A DNA stretch of 38,597 nt, from assembly GCA_027460525.1 (NCBI GenBank), contig JAPZAS010000020.1, positions 1 to 38,597 of the forward strand, given 5' to 3'. Source of the DNA: Candidatus Methanoperedens sp. Its GTDB lineage: Archaea > Halobacteriota > Methanosarcinia > Methanosarcinales > Methanoperedenaceae. A program made the translations under genes and the position numbers. The stretch's first letter is position 1; every line of letters begins with the position of its first letter. Shown here in pieces: positions 24,209-32,000 of the stretch. A model generated the notes under the pieces. It was not told the DNA's origin and did no database searches. It saw only the letters and a program-made list of their open reading frames with translations.

Positions 24209-24607
24209 TTAAAGCTTGTGTCTCGCAAGATTGAGTAAAACCATGCTCAGGATTATGCTTATCGAAAGGGCATAAAAAGCCGTATCCGTACTCAGACCCC
24301 CAAGTCCTTTTTCCCAGATGTATTTTATTCCGCCGATGGAAGCTGTAATTATAAACGCTGAAATTGCCGATGCGATTGCACCGCCCACAAGCGACCAGGG
24401 ATACATTGCACCCCGTTTTTCAAAGAACACCGAAGCCAGAACAAAGCCGACGGCGAATATAAACAGGATAAGATACGGCGGGATTGGGGAGACCCCTTCT
24501 GCTATTATATACGTTATCCCATACGCTACCGAAATCATGATAAAAGCCATTCCGGCTACTATCGCAAGTATTTTCACGAAGTCGTTGGATCCTAGTTTGA
24601 TTTCCAT
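24209..24607 (-). CDS. Four-helix membrane protein, unknown
   Basis: A 132-residue integral membrane protein with four hydrophobic helices (about residues 12-34, 44-60, 72-92 and 108-127) and small polar loops. The start MEIKLGSNDFVKI has a caggg ribosome-site element upstream and a TATA-like tttaaata (minus strand, 24633-24640) at nearly leaderless distance. No transport or enzyme motif is seen. It precedes mutL by 69 bases on the same strand. Confidence 0.65.
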   Translation of the reverse strand: MEIKLGSNDFVKILAIVAGMAFIMISVAYGITYIIAEGVSPIPPYLILFIFAVGFVLASVFFEKRGAMYPWSLVGGAIASAISAFIITASIGGIKYIWEKGLGGLSTDTAFYALSISIILSMVLLNLARHKL

Positions 24608-24654
24608 CCCTGAACCAAAATATGATTAAAAGTATTTAAACAATTGGATGGCTT

Positions 24655-24666
24655 TCACATATGTGA
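24655..24666. promoter_or_regulatory. 12-bp palindrome in divergent promoter region
   Basis: tcacatatgtga is a perfect palindrome between the divergent membrane-protein and methyltransferase genes. It lies upstream of the presumed TATA box of the minus-strand gene. A regulator site is possible; nothing else supports it. Confidence 0.3.
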
Positions 24667-24814
24667 GTCCCGAAATCTTTGACTTTATATATCATCCATT
24701 CGGCATAGGAAAACGAAATAAAGTTGTAAAATTAACAAAACTTTCATGACTCTACAAATTCCTGATTGAAGGATAACTGTTATTTATGTGAGGCATAAAT
24801 TATCAAGAACGATT

Positions 24815-25444
24815 ATGAATGACTCAATGAAAGAGCACTGGAATGAAATTTATGCGGCATTAGATGTAGATGAGCTGACATGGTACGAAGAAATCCCTGA
24901 GCCTTCTATAAAATTACTATCTAAATGTCATATTAATAAAGACGAATCTATATTAGATGTGGGGGCAGGTGCATCAACATTTGTTGATTATCTCATTAAC
25001 CAGGGATTCAGTAATATCATTGCTACCGACATAAGTGAAATAGCTTTGAACAAGCTAAAAGAAAGATTGGGTAAAGAAAAAGCCTCCCTGGTAAGATGGA
25101 TGGTAGATGATATTACCCAGCCAATTCATATCCAGGATCTAAGAGATATTGCTGTGTGGCATGACAGGGCAGTATTACATTTTTTATTAAAAGATGACCA
25201 GCAATACATGTATTTATCTACGCTAAAGAAAGTGATTAAAAAAGGTGGTTATGTTATTATCGCTGCCTTTTCGTTAGAGGGCGCAAAAAAATGCAGCGGT
25301 TTGGATGTTAAAAATTATGACCAGAACATACTGGCAAAATTCTTAGGAGCGGATTTTAGCCTGCTTGAATATTTTGATTATACACATTATATGCCTTCGG
25401 GCGAGCCAAGACCATATATATATGCCTTATTTCAAAAAAATTAA
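24815..25444 (+). CDS. Class I SAM-dependent methyltransferase
   Basis: A 209-residue Rossmann methyltransferase. Motif I is ILDVGAGAST and motif II is NIIATDISEIAL; the later DIAVWHDRAVLHFL and IKKGGYVIIAAFSLEG are typical of the thiopurine-methyltransferase/TehB-like group. The N-terminal HWNEIYAAL with WYEEIPEPS is also typical of that group. The frame opens at 24788 but 24815 (MNDSMKEHW) fits the family better. The substrate cannot be predicted. It is transcribed alone. Confidence 0.85.
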   Translation: MNDSMKEHWNEIYAALDVDELTWYEEIPEPSIKLLSKCHINKDESILDVGAGASTFVDYLINQGFSNIIATDISEIALNKLKERLGKEKASLVRWMVDDITQPIHIQDLRDIAVWHDRAVLHFLLKDDQQYMYLSTLKKVIKKGGYVIIAAFSLEGAKKCSGLDVKNYDQNILAKFLGADFSLLEYFDYTHYMPSGEPRPYIYALFQKN

Positions 25445-25514
25445 GTCAGATTTATCGTATTTGTAGAGGAAAGCTTACCACGAAACCTTTCCACAAGATT
25501 AATTAACCCAGTAA

Positions 25515-25523
25515 AATATATAA
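25515..25523 (+). promoter_or_regulatory. TATA box of purP
   Basis: aatatataa lies 24-32 bases upstream of the purP ATG, so the transcript should start within a few bases of the start codon. A possible short ribosome site (aggtg) lies in the remaining leader. Confidence 0.55.
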
Positions 25524-25546
25524 GTGTTGCACTACACAGGTGCATA

Positions 25547-26617
25547 ATGGTCGCAGAGCTGGAGATACTTGAGATTTTAGAGGGTTACGATAAGGATAAT
25601 CTAGCTATCGCCACGGTATGTTCGCACAGCAGCCTTCAGATTTTCGACGGGGCAAGAAAAGAGGGCTTCAAGACAATCGGGATATGCCTGGGTGCGCCGC
25701 CAAAATTCTATGATGCTTTCCCGAAGGCAAAACCTGATGAATTCTTCGTTGTGAAAGATTACAGGGAAATCCTCTCAAAATCAAGCGAACTTGCAAAGAA
25801 AAACGCCATACTGATACCTCACGGCTCTTTTGTGGAGTACCTCGGAGCCACAAATTTCCAGAAGCTTCGCCTTCCCACATTCGGCAACCGCCGCGTGCTT
25901 GAATGGGAATCAGACAGGGAGATGAGCCGGGAATGGCTTGAGTCCGCGGGCATAAAAATGCCGCGCCAGATAAAGAACCCCGAGGATATCGATTCGCCCA
26001 TGATGGTAAAGTATTACGGTGCAAAAGGCGGGATGGGTTTCTTTGTTGTGAAGAATTATTCAGACTTCCAGAAAAGGATTAATACCAAAGAAAAATACAC
26101 CATACAGGAATTCGTTCTTGGAACACGCTATTACATGCATTATTTTTATTCACCTATCAAGCAGGAAGGCTACAAATTGAGTAAGGGGGCTCTTGAACTC
26201 CTGGGCATTGACAGGCGCGTGGAATCGAATGCGGATGAGATTTTCAGGATTGGCTCACCGACGGAGTTAGCCGGGGCAGGTATTTATCCCACGTTTGTGG
26301 TAACTGGCAACCAGCCTCTCATAGTAAGGGAATCACTGCTCCCCAGGATATTCGAGATGGGGGAGCAGGTAGTTGAGAAATCACTTGAGTTGTTTGGAGG
26401 CATGATAGGACCATTCTGTCTTGAAGCAGTAGTAACCGACTCACTTGAGTTGAAAGTGTTTGAGATTTCAGCGCGCATCGTGGCTGGAACCAATCTGTTC
26501 ATTTCAGGTTCACCGTATTCGGATCTGGTGGATGAAAAACTCTCAACAGGAAGGCGTATCGCCAGGGAAATCAAGAATGCGCGGGATTCGAATCGGCTTT
26601 CAGAGGTAATATCATGA
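25547..26617 (+). CDS. purP: FAICAR synthetase (formate-dependent), PurP
   Basis: Archaeal enzyme that formylates AICAR with formate and ATP to FAICAR, replacing the folate-dependent bacterial step. The 356-residue ATP-grasp protein has ATVCSHSSLQIFDGARKEGF, the MVKYYGAKGGMGFFVVKN glycine-rich loop, the substrate segment YTIQEFVLGTRYYMHYF and the metal-site part KVFEISARIVAGTN. Length and motif order are standard. The next gene starts within its stop (4-base overlap, ATGA at 26614), so the two are co-translated. Confidence 0.95.
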   Translation: MVAELEILEILEGYDKDNLAIATVCSHSSLQIFDGARKEGFKTIGICLGAPPKFYDAFPKAKPDEFFVVKDYREILSKSSELAKKNAILIPHGSFVEYLGATNFQKLRLPTFGNRRVLEWESDREMSREWLESAGIKMPRQIKNPEDIDSPMMVKYYGAKGGMGFFVVKNYSDFQKRINTKEKYTIQEFVLGTRYYMHYFYSPIKQEGYKLSKGALELLGIDRRVESNADEIFRIGSPTELAGAGIYPTFVVTGNQPLIVRESLLPRIFEMGEQVVEKSLELFGGMIGPFCLEAVVTDSLELKVFEISARIVAGTNLFISGSPYSDLVDEKLSTGRRIAREIKNARDSNRLSEVIS

Positions 26618-28002
26618 CGAAAAAGAAAGAATATGATGTGATTATAGTGGGGGCAGGACCTGCGGGCATGTTCGCGGCAGATGAACTTGCAGGCAGAATG
26701 GACGTGCTTATTATTGATAAGGGAAGGGATATTGATAAGCGCGAGTGCAAGATGAACCTGCACAGCATCTGCATGCACTGCGACCCCTGCGATATCATGT
26801 GCGGAGTAGGCGGAGCCGGGACTTTTTCTGACGGCACCCTTAACCTTCGCCCTGATATCGGTGGAGACCTTGCTGAGCAGACAGGAGACCCTGAGTATGC
26901 ATGGCAGCTTGTTGACCATGTGGATAAGGTATTCGTGAGATACGGGGCGCCGGAGCAGCTTTATGTACCCAAAGGAGATGAGGTGGAGCAGTTGAAACGC
27001 CGTGCTGCTGCTGTGGGAGCGAGGTTTATTGAAATAATCCAGAGGCATATCGGTTCGGATAATGCACCTTTGGTTATCGAGAACTTTGAGAAGGATCTGA
27101 AGGAGAGAGGCATTGAATTCCTGCTTGAAACCAAGGTGGCAGACCTTATTATCGAGAACGATACCTGTGCCGGTGTAATGTTGCAGGACGGAACGGAGAT
27201 GCGCTCCCGTTTTACGATTATCGCACCTGGAAGGATTGGCGCCGCGTGGATTGACGAGGTTGTGAAGAAACACAAGATAGCGGCAAAATACGCGCCTATC
27301 GATGTTGGCGTGAGGGTTGAAGTGCCTGCAATCATTATGGACCCGATTACAAAGATAAACCGCGACCCGAAATTCCATATCCAGACGAAGACATACGATG
27401 ATTTTGTGAGAACCTTTTGCACAAACGAGCATGGTTTCGTGGTCAAGGAGGAGTACGAGGATTTCATTGCCACGAATGGTCATTCCATGAGGAACATGGA
27501 GTCTGAGAACACGAATTTTGCTTTTATTGTGAGGGTGGAGCTTACCGAGCCGCTGGAGAACACCATAAAGTATGGAAGAAGCATTGCCAAACTTGCAACA
27601 ACGATAGGCGGAGGAAGACCTGTATTGCAGAGGATGGGCGACCTTCGCAGGGGACGGCGCAGCACTGAAAAAAGGCTCAAGAAGAATGTTGTGGTTAATA
27701 CGTTAAAGGACGTGACGCCCGGGGATATTTCCATGGCGCTGCCCCATAGAATCGTCACTGACATAAAGGAAGGGCTTGAGGTATTGAATGAGATAATCCC
27801 GGGCGTGGCTGCGGACTCAACGCTTTTATATGCGCCAGAGGTGAAGTTCTATTCCATGCAGGTTCTGGTGGATAAGAACATGGAGACCTCGATTAAGAAC
27901 CTTTTCGCGGCAGGGGACGGCGCGGGTCTTTCGAGGGATATCGTGAATGCGGCGGCGACCGGGGTGATTGCGGGAAGGGGGATATTGAAGAAAAGTGGAT
28001 AA
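26614..28002 (+). CDS. FAD-dependent oxidoreductase (COG2509-like)
   Basis: A 462-residue flavoprotein with an N-terminal FAD-binding fold (YDVIIVGAGPAGMFAADEL), a Cys-containing loop MHCDPCDIMCGVGGAG, the second FAD signature TIIAPGRIGAAW and the closing NLFAAGDGAGLSRDIVNAAA. The loop cysteines could carry redox chemistry or a cofactor. The substrate is unknown. Coupling to purP suggests a shared need rather than a proven purine role. The 3' end of this gene (27916-27998) recurs near 28855, described separately. Confidence 0.85.
   Translation: MTKKKEYDVIIVGAGPAGMFAADELAGRMDVLIIDKGRDIDKRECKMNLHSICMHCDPCDIMCGVGGAGTFSDGTLNLRPDIGGDLAEQTGDPEYAWQLVDHVDKVFVRYGAPEQLYVPKGDEVEQLKRRAAAVGARFIEIIQRHIGSDNAPLVIENFEKDLKERGIEFLLETKVADLIIENDTCAGVMLQDGTEMRSRFTIIAPGRIGAAWIDEVVKKHKIAAKYAPIDVGVRVEVPAIIMDPITKINRDPKFHIQTKTYDDFVRTFCTNEHGFVVKEEYEDFIATNGHSMRNMESENTNFAFIVRVELTEPLENTIKYGRSIAKLATTIGGGRPVLQRMGDLRRGRRSTEKRLKKNVVVNTLKDVTPGDISMALPHRIVTDIKEGLEVLNEIIPGVAADSTLLYAPEVKFYSMQVLVDKNMETSIKNLFAAGDGAGLSRDIVNAAATGVIAGRGILKKSG
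27916..27998 (+). repeat. Direct repeat copy A (3' end of the FAD oxidoreductase gene)
   Basis: From gacggcgcgggtctttcgag to the end of the gene this sequence recurs in the same orientation at 28855-28935, with four substitutions and a one-base deletion up to tattgaagaa, i.e. about nine tenths identical. This copy is in the intact gene. Confidence 0.85.
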
Positions 28003-28005
28003 AAT

Positions 28006-28446
28006 CTATTCTTTAATCACTTCTTCTGGCATTAAATAAGGAATTACATCGCTGGTGGCTTTAAAATGATCATCGTATGCAACAATGTCCTCACAGTTAT
28101 AAACAAGCGCTGAAATTGCATGAGGTATGTCTGATGCGTCATTCAGTTTTGAGAATGTTTCTGAATGAAGTATCCTGTCCTCTCTTTTCAGCAGCGGCGC
28201 AAGGATTATCTTTGTCTCCAGTATCTTACTCAATGCCTCTTTTCCGAATATAGAACCGGTTTCAAGGTCAGGTGCATTCTGTAAAGCGATTATGAACAAC
28301 TCATGCAGCGCATAAAAGGAAGTTATGGCTTTTATTTTGCCGGCATTTATAAGTTTAAAAAGTGCCGAAACGTGCCTATATCGCTCTTTTTCGACATCCT
28401 CGGCAAGTGTGTAGACTAACAGCACGGAAGTGTCCAGATAGTGCAT
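28006..28446 (-). CDS. PIN-domain ribonuclease toxin
   Basis: A 146-residue PIN protein: HYLDTSVLLVYTLAED opens with the first metal-binding Asp, then ITSFYALHELF holds the Glu, and LNDASDIPHAISALV and EDIVAYDDHF the later Asp. RNA cleavage as in VapC toxins is likely. The start is certain from the family, although the preceding gene overlaps it by 71 bases. Confidence 0.85.
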   Translation of the reverse strand: MHYLDTSVLLVYTLAEDVEKERYRHVSALFKLINAGKIKAITSFYALHELFIIALQNAPDLETGSIFGKEALSKILETKIILAPLLKREDRILHSETFSKLNDASDIPHAISALVYNCEDIVAYDDHFKATSDVIPYLMPEEVIKE

Positions 28447-28624
28447 GCTTGCTTTCTTCCCGCTGTATTGCTTCGATCATGAGTTTGGAGATAAACAATG
28501 CAACAGGAGCCACTCCCTGCGCAAGCATGAGCTCATAACTCTCTTTTTTACCTTTATGGAGGATTTCATCAAAATTTTTGCCTTCCAGATATCGGCTAAA
28601 TTCTTTCAATGGCACACAAATCAC
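28376..28624 (-). CDS. Putative antitoxin partner of the PIN protein
   Basis: An 82-residue protein starting at a GTG (MICVPLKEFSRYLEGKNF), with a helical middle (LMLAQGVAPVALFISKLMIEAIQ) and a short odd end produced where it overlaps the PIN gene in another frame. It lies where antitoxin genes lie and has a TATA-like element (tttttatatattc, minus strand, about 28647-28659) at leaderless distance. The family is not recognised; it is not a clear AbrB or ribbon-helix-helix protein. Confidence 0.55.
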   Translation of the reverse strand: MICVPLKEFSRYLEGKNFDEILHKGKKESYELMLAQGVAPVALFISKLMIEAIQREESKHALSGHFRAVSLHTCRGCRKRAI

Positions 28625-28665
28625 CTGTTAATTTTAACAATGCATCGAATATATAAAAAGATGAT

Positions 28666-28685
28666 GGAGAAGTTTTACCTTCTCC
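28666..28685. repeat. 7-bp hairpin ggagaag/cttctcc
   Basis: ggagaag (28666-28672), six-base loop ttttac, and cttctcc (28679-28685). It lies upstream of the PIN/antitoxin promoter on the minus strand and may be a regulatory site. Confidence 0.35.
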
Positions 28686-28719
28686 TTAATGCTAATACCG
28701 TGATAATCCCAATGCCTAA

Positions 28720-28737
28720 TATAACAGAAATGTTATA
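28720..28737. promoter_or_regulatory. 7-bp inverted repeat, candidate operator
   Basis: tataaca-gaaa-tgttata is a perfect inverted repeat, followed by a second short one (aacaa-aa-ttgtt, 28739-28750). Both lie just before the chimeric short frame at 28762, as an operator would for the gene that once began there. Confidence 0.4.
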
Positions 28738-28761
28738 TAACAAAATTGTTAGATGATAAGT

Positions 28762-28926
28762 ATGAACTTCAAAATGCTGCTAGAAAAAGAAAAGGATGAA
28801 ACCCTCGAAAACATTAAAGAAGCAATCGAACTTCCTATATCTATGCTGGCTAGCGACGGCGCGGGGCTTTCGAGGGATATCGTGAAGGCGGCGGCGACGG
28901 GAGTGATTGCGGGAAGGGGGTATTGA
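28762..28926 (+). pseudogene. Chimeric 54-codon frame: unknown N terminus joined to FAD-gene 3' end
   Basis: Reading from 28762 gives MNFKMLLEKEKDETLENIKE, a few residues more (AIELPISMLA), then SDGAGLSRDIVKAAATGVIA ending GRGY and a stop. The second part is the end of the FAD oxidoreductase; the first looks like the beginning of another, now missing, gene. The original frame of the repeat is broken by a one-base deletion (ggggg-tatt against gggggatatt), which creates the stop. So it is a junction product, probably without function. Confidence 0.65.
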
Positions 28927-28935
28927 AGAAGGTGG
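28855..28935 (+). repeat. Direct repeat copy B of the FAD-gene 3' end
   Basis: Second copy of 27916-27998, same orientation, about 940 bases downstream. Together the two copies bracket the PIN toxin and its partner. Confidence 0.85.
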
Positions 28936-28944
28936 GGTGACTAT

Positions 28945-29700
28945 TTGATTAAATATAAAACTATAAAAAATTGTGGCAGATTGGTAGTCGTCCAATATCC
29001 TAAAGAAAATGATGATGGAACTAAAGTTTCAAGAGTTTTTTTGGACAAACTTATTTGTGGCATTATTACACACTCTGCTGATTACTTTGATAAGTACTTG
29101 AAGGATACAAAAGATCATGATCATATTTTTGGTTACAGAGAGAGACAATTGCACTCGGTTGTTTGCCAGTCTATTGCAGATTTAACTCCCAGTTTTGTTA
29201 TGGAACACCCTGTTTATAGAAAACCTCATGGAAAAGGTAAATATTCTGGTCATGTTGATTATTGGATAAATTATAAACATTATTTCTTCATAATGGAATT
29301 AAAACATTGTTATTTTGCTTATAAAAGGGCAAACAGTAGCGCAATCTCTAAAAAATTCAATGTAGCTTTGAAACAACTAAACAGTGTAAGGAAAGACGAG
29401 TGTCAGGATTTATCAATTAATAAAGGTCTAATTAAAATAGCATTACAAGCTGTTGTATTTTATTATGGCTACCGAGATGATAAAGTAGAAGATGACATAA
29501 AAGAGAGGGATTTTCAAAAAGATTTTAAACAACTGTTTACAAATAGTCCAGATTTAAATAATAAGGAAAAGGTGAATTTTAGGTCTCTTTGGTTACTTAA
29601 TGAAAGGCTTATTAAGCCCATTTCGTATGATAATAGGTTTGAAATATATCCAGCAGTAGCTTTTATCGGGAACGTTGATACCCGCCTTACTAAGCAGTGA
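28945..29700 (+). CDS. PD-(D/E)XK nuclease-like protein, unknown family
   Basis: A 251-residue AT-rich gene. The layout RERQLHSVV (Glu67), SGHVDYWINY (Asp105) and FFIMELKHC (Glu118, Lys120) fits the E...D...ExK core of the PD-(D/E)XK nuclease superfamily. No methylase, helicase or specificity gene is beside it. The neighbours (PIN module before, MNT/HEPN pair 13 bases after) suggest a defence or toxin setting. The base composition is visibly more A/T-rich than the housekeeping genes, which suggests transfer. Nuclease assignment is inference from three motifs. Confidence 0.55.
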   Translation: MIKYKTIKNCGRLVVVQYPKENDDGTKVSRVFLDKLICGIITHSADYFDKYLKDTKDHDHIFGYRERQLHSVVCQSIADLTPSFVMEHPVYRKPHGKGKYSGHVDYWINYKHYFFIMELKHCYFAYKRANSSAISKKFNVALKQLNSVRKDECQDLSINKGLIKIALQAVVFYYGYRDDKVEDDIKERDFQKDFKQLFTNSPDLNNKEKVNFRSLWLLNERLIKPISYDNRFEIYPAVAFIGNVDTRLTKQ

Positions 29701-29713
29701 TAAGAGTGATTAA

Positions 29714-30133
29714 ATGGTAACGAAAAAACTTTCAGAAAAAATAGTATCTGAATTAAAGGATATATTTCAATCTGACCTTCACAGTGTAATCCTGTTCGGC
29801 TCATATGCAAAAGGGAAAGCTCAGACATATTCCGACATTGATATCCTTATAATCCTTAACAGGAAATTCGCAAACTGGACGGAACGCCGAGACCTTGAAA
29901 TAGAGCTCAGGAAAAAGCTTTACCGAACAGTAGGTCAGGTTTCTCCAAAGGTTGGTTCTGTCGAAGAACTAAAGGCTGCATTAGAAGCTTATAATCCTCT
30001 AATACTGAATATATTAGATTCCGGCATCACATTATCCGATGATGGTACCTTTAACAAATTAAAAGAACAATTTAAACAAAAAATTTCAACTAAAGTTCAA
30101 AAGCATGCAGATTACTGGGAAGTGGTGGCTTGA
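29714..30133 (+). CDS. MNT-type nucleotidyltransferase (second pair)
   Basis: A 139-residue nucleotidyltransferase with GSYAKGK (29-35) and metal Asp in SDIDIL (41, 43). The long C-terminal helix region (from about 85) is more extended than in the copy at 10104. The stop overlaps the HEPN gene start by 4 bases. Expected role is modification of the partner HEPN protein. Confidence 0.87.
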   Translation: MVTKKLSEKIVSELKDIFQSDLHSVILFGSYAKGKAQTYSDIDILIILNRKFANWTERRDLEIELRKKLYRTVGQVSPKVGSVEELKAALEAYNPLILNILDSGITLSDDGTFNKLKEQFKQKISTKVQKHADYWEVVA

Positions 30134-30567
30134 CGCAGAACACGGACATCGCAAAAGCTTATCTTATTGAAGCAAACAATGACTATGATGTAGTATCTTT
30201 ACTTATTGAAAATAAAAAATTCAGCGCCGCAACATATCATGCTCAACAGTCTATTGAAAAATTACTGAAAGCATGTCTTGCGGCAGAAGGTAAAATCGGC
30301 ATCTATAAACATGAAATTTTTTCTTTTTTTCTTAATGAGTTCAAAGACAAAATTGACAACACGACTATGGCTAAACTTGAAGATGCAGTCATACCCCTTG
30401 AAGAAAATTGGGCTATCTCAAGATATCCCGACTGGAGCGTTAAACCGATATGGATTCCATCCCAGCAATTCACCCTTGATAATGCTATTATGAGTGAAAC
30501 AAGGATGCGAACAGTTTTCGAGATATTAATTCCATTTTTGAAGAAAAATTATAAAATTCAGGTATAA
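30130..30567 (+). CDS. HEPN-domain protein (second pair)
   Basis: A 145-residue HEPN protein starting at a TTG (30130) that overlaps the MNT stop. The motif set is AKAYLIEANNDYDVVSLLIE, AATYHAQQSIEKLLKACLA and HEIFSFFLNEF, ending in a basic tail. The SRYPDW element is the counterpart of TRYPGE in the copy at 10429. The RX4-6H pair is not evident, so RNase activity is doubtful; MNT/HEPN regulation is the likely role. Confidence 0.83.
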   Translation: MTQNTDIAKAYLIEANNDYDVVSLLIENKKFSAATYHAQQSIEKLLKACLAAEGKIGIYKHEIFSFFLNEFKDKIDNTTMAKLEDAVIPLEENWAISRYPDWSVKPIWIPSQQFTLDNAIMSETRMRTVFEILIPFLKKNYKIQV

Positions 30568-30570
30568 CCG

Positions 30571-31434
30571 ATGGACTCATCCCACATCGCCCGCTGCGCC
30601 CAGCTCGCAATGCTCCTCGAAGTCTCAGCTACGCCCAAGCCAGGCAACATCGACAGAGACCATAACTACACAGACACGCGCTTCGAGCACTTCCTTGCAA
30701 GCGCTGTGGGAGTATATCCGGTGCTGGAAAAGGCTGCACGCTCAGGCTCAGGCACCGGCTCGCTCATCCGCGAAGCAGTCCTCGAGAGCAGCAAATGGCA
30801 GAAGGGAGGCAACACTCATTTCGGCGCATTCTTGCTTCTCATTCCGCTTGTGATGGCAGCAGGCAGGTGTGAAAATACAAAATGCCTGAAAGCGCAGGTT
30901 CAGAAAGTTGTAAGAGAAACCACGCAAGAGGATGCAATTGAACTGTACAGGGCATTTTCCGAAGCAAAAGTCAAGGTTAAACCCGTTGACGACCTCGACC
31001 TCGGTGATGCTAATTCTCTTGGCAAAATAAAGCAGCAGAGACTGACTCTTTTTAACCTGATGGAGATTTCAAGCAGCTATGACATGATCGCTCTGGAATG
31101 GGTGAACGGTTTCCAGAAAACCTTTGAGTGTGCCGCATCGATCAGGGATAAAATTAAAAAATACAGTATTAATGATGCTGTGGTGCTTACTTTCATGGAA
31201 CTCTTATCCAGCAATAAAGATACATTCATCCAGACAAAATTTGACAGCAAGAAAGCTGAAGAGGTTTCTTTGAGGGCAAAAGAAATTATGCAAAAAGGGG
31301 ATATTGACAAGATAAGGGGTAAAATACATTCCTTTGATGAAGAATTATTAAGGGAAGGCATCAATCCCGGTTCAACCGCTGATATAATTATCGCAGGATT
31401 GTTCGTCTCGCTGTTCGAGGGGATGAGATTTTGA
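30571..31434 (+). CDS. CitG/MdcB-like triphosphoribosyl-dephospho-CoA synthase family protein
   Basis: A 287-residue protein with the CitG family signatures: ATPKPGNIDRDHNYTDT near the start, KGGNTHFGAFLLLIPLVMAA, and the late NPGSTADIIIAGLF. In bacteria the family makes the citrate/malonate lyase prosthetic group; archaea have no such lyases here, so the substrate is different. The gene is coupled to a DUF447 gene by overlapping stop and start, as in other methanogen genomes where a link to methanopterin-related metabolism has been suggested (from memory, not checked). Confidence 0.8.
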   Translation: MDSSHIARCAQLAMLLEVSATPKPGNIDRDHNYTDTRFEHFLASAVGVYPVLEKAARSGSGTGSLIREAVLESSKWQKGGNTHFGAFLLLIPLVMAAGRCENTKCLKAQVQKVVRETTQEDAIELYRAFSEAKVKVKPVDDLDLGDANSLGKIKQQRLTLFNLMEISSSYDMIALEWVNGFQKTFECAASIRDKIKKYSINDAVVLTFMELLSSNKDTFIQTKFDSKKAEEVSLRAKEIMQKGDIDKIRGKIHSFDEELLREGINPGSTADIIIAGLFVSLFEGMRF

Positions 31435-31997
31435 TCGATGTAGAGGATTTCGGGATATACGAAGGGATATCGGAAGTGATATTCACGACCCTCTCGCCTG
31501 AGGGAGTGCCCAATGCAGCGCCTATGGGTCTGCACAGGAAAGGCGAAAAGCTCTTTGCAAGGATTTATGACTCAAAGACGCTGGACAATATATTAAGCAA
31601 GCCAGAGCTGGCAGCAAATATCGTGGACGACCCTGTTTTATTCGTTCGGTCCTCTCTTTCGGATATCGAACCTGAAATATTCGAATCCGTGGAAGGTTTT
31701 CCGGTTTTGAAGAACGCGCAGGGATGGATTCTTTTTGATTGCAGATGCAGGAAAGGCAAAAAGATTTCAGTTGTAGAGTTATCGCCTCTCAAAGGAAAAA
31801 TAAATCAGCGAAAAATCCAGCCCGTGAATCGAGGATTCAACGCAGTGATTGAGGCTTCAATTCATGCTACACGGTATGCAGCGCTAAAAAAACAGAAATA
31901 TCTCGATTGCATCGGATATTACAATACCATAGTCCAAAAATGCGGCGGGGAGCGGGAGAAGGAAGCCATGAAGTTGCTCTATGAACTGATCGGATAA
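31431..31997 (+). CDS. DUF447 family protein (FMN-binding split-barrel type)
   Basis: A 188-residue protein starting at TTG (31431) inside the previous gene's stop. It opens FGIYEGISEVIFTTLSPEG, with PNAAPMGLHRKGEKLFARIY and a C-terminal helical part (GFNAVIEASIHATRYAALKK). The family has a flavin-reductase-like split barrel and is mostly archaeal. Coupled to the CitG-like gene, it probably works in the same pathway, which is unproven. Confidence 0.82.
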   Translation: MIDVEDFGIYEGISEVIFTTLSPEGVPNAAPMGLHRKGEKLFARIYDSKTLDNILSKPELAANIVDDPVLFVRSSLSDIEPEIFESVEGFPVLKNAQGWILFDCRCRKGKKISVVELSPLKGKINQRKIQPVNRGFNAVIEASIHATRYAALKKQKYLDCIGYYNTIVQKCGGEREKEAMKLLYELIG

Positions 31998-32000
31998 AAA

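Noticed and set aside
26284-27483. 399-codon frame antisense to purP and the FAD gene
   Set aside because: Shadow frame: both sense genes are well-known families and the antisense protein has no domain character.
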